DNA of 64,000 nt from Streptomyces cupreus (GTDB taxonomy: Bacteria > Actinomycetota > Actinomycetes > Streptomycetales > Streptomycetaceae). The translations under genes were made by a program, and so were the position numbers. Positions 62,602 through 64,000 of the stretch are shown here, piece by piece. The stretch covers positions 55,199 through 119,198 of the forward strand of contig NZ_JACMSF010000024.1 in the NCBI RefSeq assembly GCF_014257025.1. The letters are read 5' to 3'. Every line of letters begins with the position of its first letter. Position 1 is the stretch's first letter. Under the pieces are notes generated by a model. The model was not told the origin of the DNA and searched no databases. It worked only from the letters and a program-made list of their open reading frames with translations.

Positions 62602-63966
62602 ATGCCCCGCCCCCTGCGGGTAGCCATTGTCGGAGCCGGCCCCGCCGGGATCTACGCCGCCGACGCGCTGCTCAAGTCCGATGTGGCCGCCGAGCCCGGT
62701 GTCTCCATCGACATCTTCGAGCGCATGCCGGCCCCGTTCGGTCTGATCCGTTACGGCGTCGCCCCCGACCACCCGCGCATCAAGGGCATCATCACGGCCC
62801 TGCACCAGGTACTCGACAAGCCGCAGGTCCGCCTCTTCGGCAATGTGAACTACGGCTCCGACGTGCACCTCGACGACCTGCGCGCCTTCTACGACGCGGT
62901 GGTCTTCTCCACCGGCGCGATGGCCGACCGCGAGCTGAGGATCCCCGGCGTCGAGCTCGACGGCTCCTACGGCGCCGCGGACTTCGCGTCCTGGTACGAC
63001 GGCCACCCGGACGTGCCGCGCACCTGGCCACTCGATGCGGAGAAGGTCGCCGTCCTGGGCGTGGGCAACGTGGCGCTCGACATCTCCCGGATCCTCGCCA
63101 AGACCGCGGACGAGCTGCTGCCGACCGAGATCCCGCCGAACGTCTACGACGGCCTCAAGGCCAACAAGGCCGTGGAGATCCACGTCTTCGGCCGCCGCGG
63201 CCCGGCGCAGGCGAAGTTCTCCCCGATGGAGCTGCGCGAGCTCGACCACTCCCCCAACATCGAGGTCATCGTCAACCCCGAGGACATCGACTACGACGAG
63301 GGCTCCATCGAGCAGCGCCGCTCCAACAAGCAGGTCGACATGGTCGCCAAGACGCTGGAGAACTGGGCGATCCGCGACGTCGGCGACCGCCCGCACAAGC
63401 TGTTCCTGCACTTCTTCGAGTCGCCGGTGGAGATCCTCGGCGAGGACGGCAAGGTCGTGGGCCTGCGCACCGAGCGCACGGAGCTGGACGGCACCGGCAA
63501 CGTCAAGGGCACCGGCGAGTTCAAGGACTGGGACGTCAGCGCGGTCTACCGTGCTGTCGGCTACCTCTCCGACAAGCTCCCCAAGCTGCCCTGGGACATC
63601 GACTCGGGCACCGTTCCGGACGAGGGCGGCCGGGTCATGCAGGAGACCGGCGAGCACCTCGATTCGACGTACGTCACCGGCTGGATCCGGCGCGGCCCGG
63701 TGGGCCTCATCGGCCACACCAAGGGTGACGCCAACGAGACGGTCGCGAACCTGCTGGACGACTTCGCGAGCGGCCGCCTCCAGACCCCGGACGCGCCCGC
63801 CCCGGAGGCCGTGGAGGCGTTCCTCACCGAGCGCGAGATCCGCTTCACCACCTGGGAGGGCTGGTACAAGCTGGACGCCGCCGAGAAGGCACTGGGCGAG
63901 CCGCAGGGCCGTGAACGGGTGAAGATCGTGGAGCGCGAGGACATGCTCCGCGAGAGCGGCGCCTGA
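62602..63966 (+). CDS. fprA: FprA-type ferredoxin-NADP+ reductase
   Basis: This 454-aa FAD enzyme of the FprA/adrenodoxin-reductase type passes electrons between NADPH and ferredoxin. FAD binding is at VAIVGAGPAGIYAADALL. MPAPFGLIRYGVAPDHP is the family signature, VAVLGVGNVALDISRIL binds NADPH, and GWIRRGPVGLIGHTKGDA is the C-terminal FAD contact. ATG 62602 follows GAAGGGA. Its product can supply electrons to P450s such as those encoded at 28.7, 53 and 55 kb. The iron-box-like site suggests induction under iron limitation. Confidence 0.94.
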   Translation: MPRPLRVAIVGAGPAGIYAADALLKSDVAAEPGVSIDIFERMPAPFGLIRYGVAPDHPRIKGIITALHQVLDKPQVRLFGNVNYGSDVHLDDLRAFYDAVVFSTGAMADRELRIPGVELDGSYGAADFASWYDGHPDVPRTWPLDAEKVAVLGVGNVALDISRILAKTADELLPTEIPPNVYDGLKANKAVEIHVFGRRGPAQAKFSPMELRELDHSPNIEVIVNPEDIDYDEGSIEQRRSNKQVDMVAKTLENWAIRDVGDRPHKLFLHFFESPVEILGEDGKVVGLRTERTELDGTGNVKGTGEFKDWDVSAVYRAVGYLSDKLPKLPWDIDSGTVPDEGGRVMQETGEHLDSTYVTGWIRRGPVGLIGHTKGDANETVANLLDDFASGRLQTPDAPAPEAVEAFLTEREIRFTTWEGWYKLDAAEKALGEPQGRERVKIVEREDMLRESGA

Positions 63967-64000
63967 ACCTGACCGCGCGAAGGGCCCGGCCGGAGTGCTC

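Overview
The window is a 64 kb stretch of high-GC actinomycete chromosome and almost certainly comes from a Streptomyces or close relative. The evidence is the strong GC bias, frequent GTG starts, a DUF574 SAM-dependent methyltransferase, a mycothiol-type maleylpyruvate-isomerase fold protein, SpoIIE-type phosphatases, several P450s, a GH46 chitosanase and DmdR-like iron boxes. I see no rRNA, tRNA or CRISPR array. The left edge cuts the first gene (an RNA helicase). The right edge falls just after a ferredoxin reductase.

Layout. 0-6.6 kb: DEAD-box helicase, epoxide-hydrolase-like enzyme, kinase-fold protein, isomerase-like protein, and a ChrB-N protein coupled to an MFS exporter behind a perfect 7+7 palindrome. 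6.7-15.3 kb: small and envelope genes (two lipoproteins, SHOCT-like protein, YciI protein, amidase, DUF574 methyltransferase, binding-protein-fold protein) plus a frameshifted relic of a SAV_2336-type conflict protein. 15.4-21.9 kb: iron uptake, with an Fe ABC transporter (ATPase, fused permease, lipoprotein) divergent from an unusual adenylation-carrier-acyltransferase protein; both sides carry iron boxes. 22-41 kb: metabolic and regulator pairs (TetR/NAD(P)-binding protein, MarR/pirin/P450, LysR/PLP lyase, LysR/metallo-beta-lactamase), with many signs of decay. These include a chimeric Rossmann/transposase relic, an ECF sigma factor with an internal deletion, a truncated LysE, and a chloramphenicol-phosphotransferase-like gene split exactly in frame by an IS200/IS605 element.

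41.3-49.6 kb is the most striking region. It is a four-gene, translationally coupled operon (three GTGA overlaps) that looks like an NTP-dependent conflict system of the vWA-MoxR-VMAP type. Its genes encode an alpha/beta-hydrolase, a caspase fused to a VMAP-C-like domain, a MoxR AAA+ ATPase, and a 1356-residue protein. The large protein carries a SAV_2336/vWA-like region, a second P-loop NTPase, a caspase fold that seems to lack its catalytic Cys, and a C-terminal cold-shock domain. The architecture suggests nucleic-acid or stress sensing gated by ATPases and released through proteolysis and possibly lipid or ester hydrolysis.

49.6-56.2 kb holds an XRE-like regulator, a small protein, a MAB_1171c-type membrane protein, an ImmA/IrrE-like HExxH protein and two P450s. 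Four intergenic regions share an 18-bp motif (consensus TGTCAATNATTGTGRACA), which points to one local regulon. 56-64 kb: two large SpoIIE/PP2C phosphatases with PAS and GAF sensing domains (one membrane-bound with an anti-sigma-type ATPase), a secreted chitosanase behind a palindromic operator, and an FprA-type ferredoxin-NADP reductase with an iron-box-like site.
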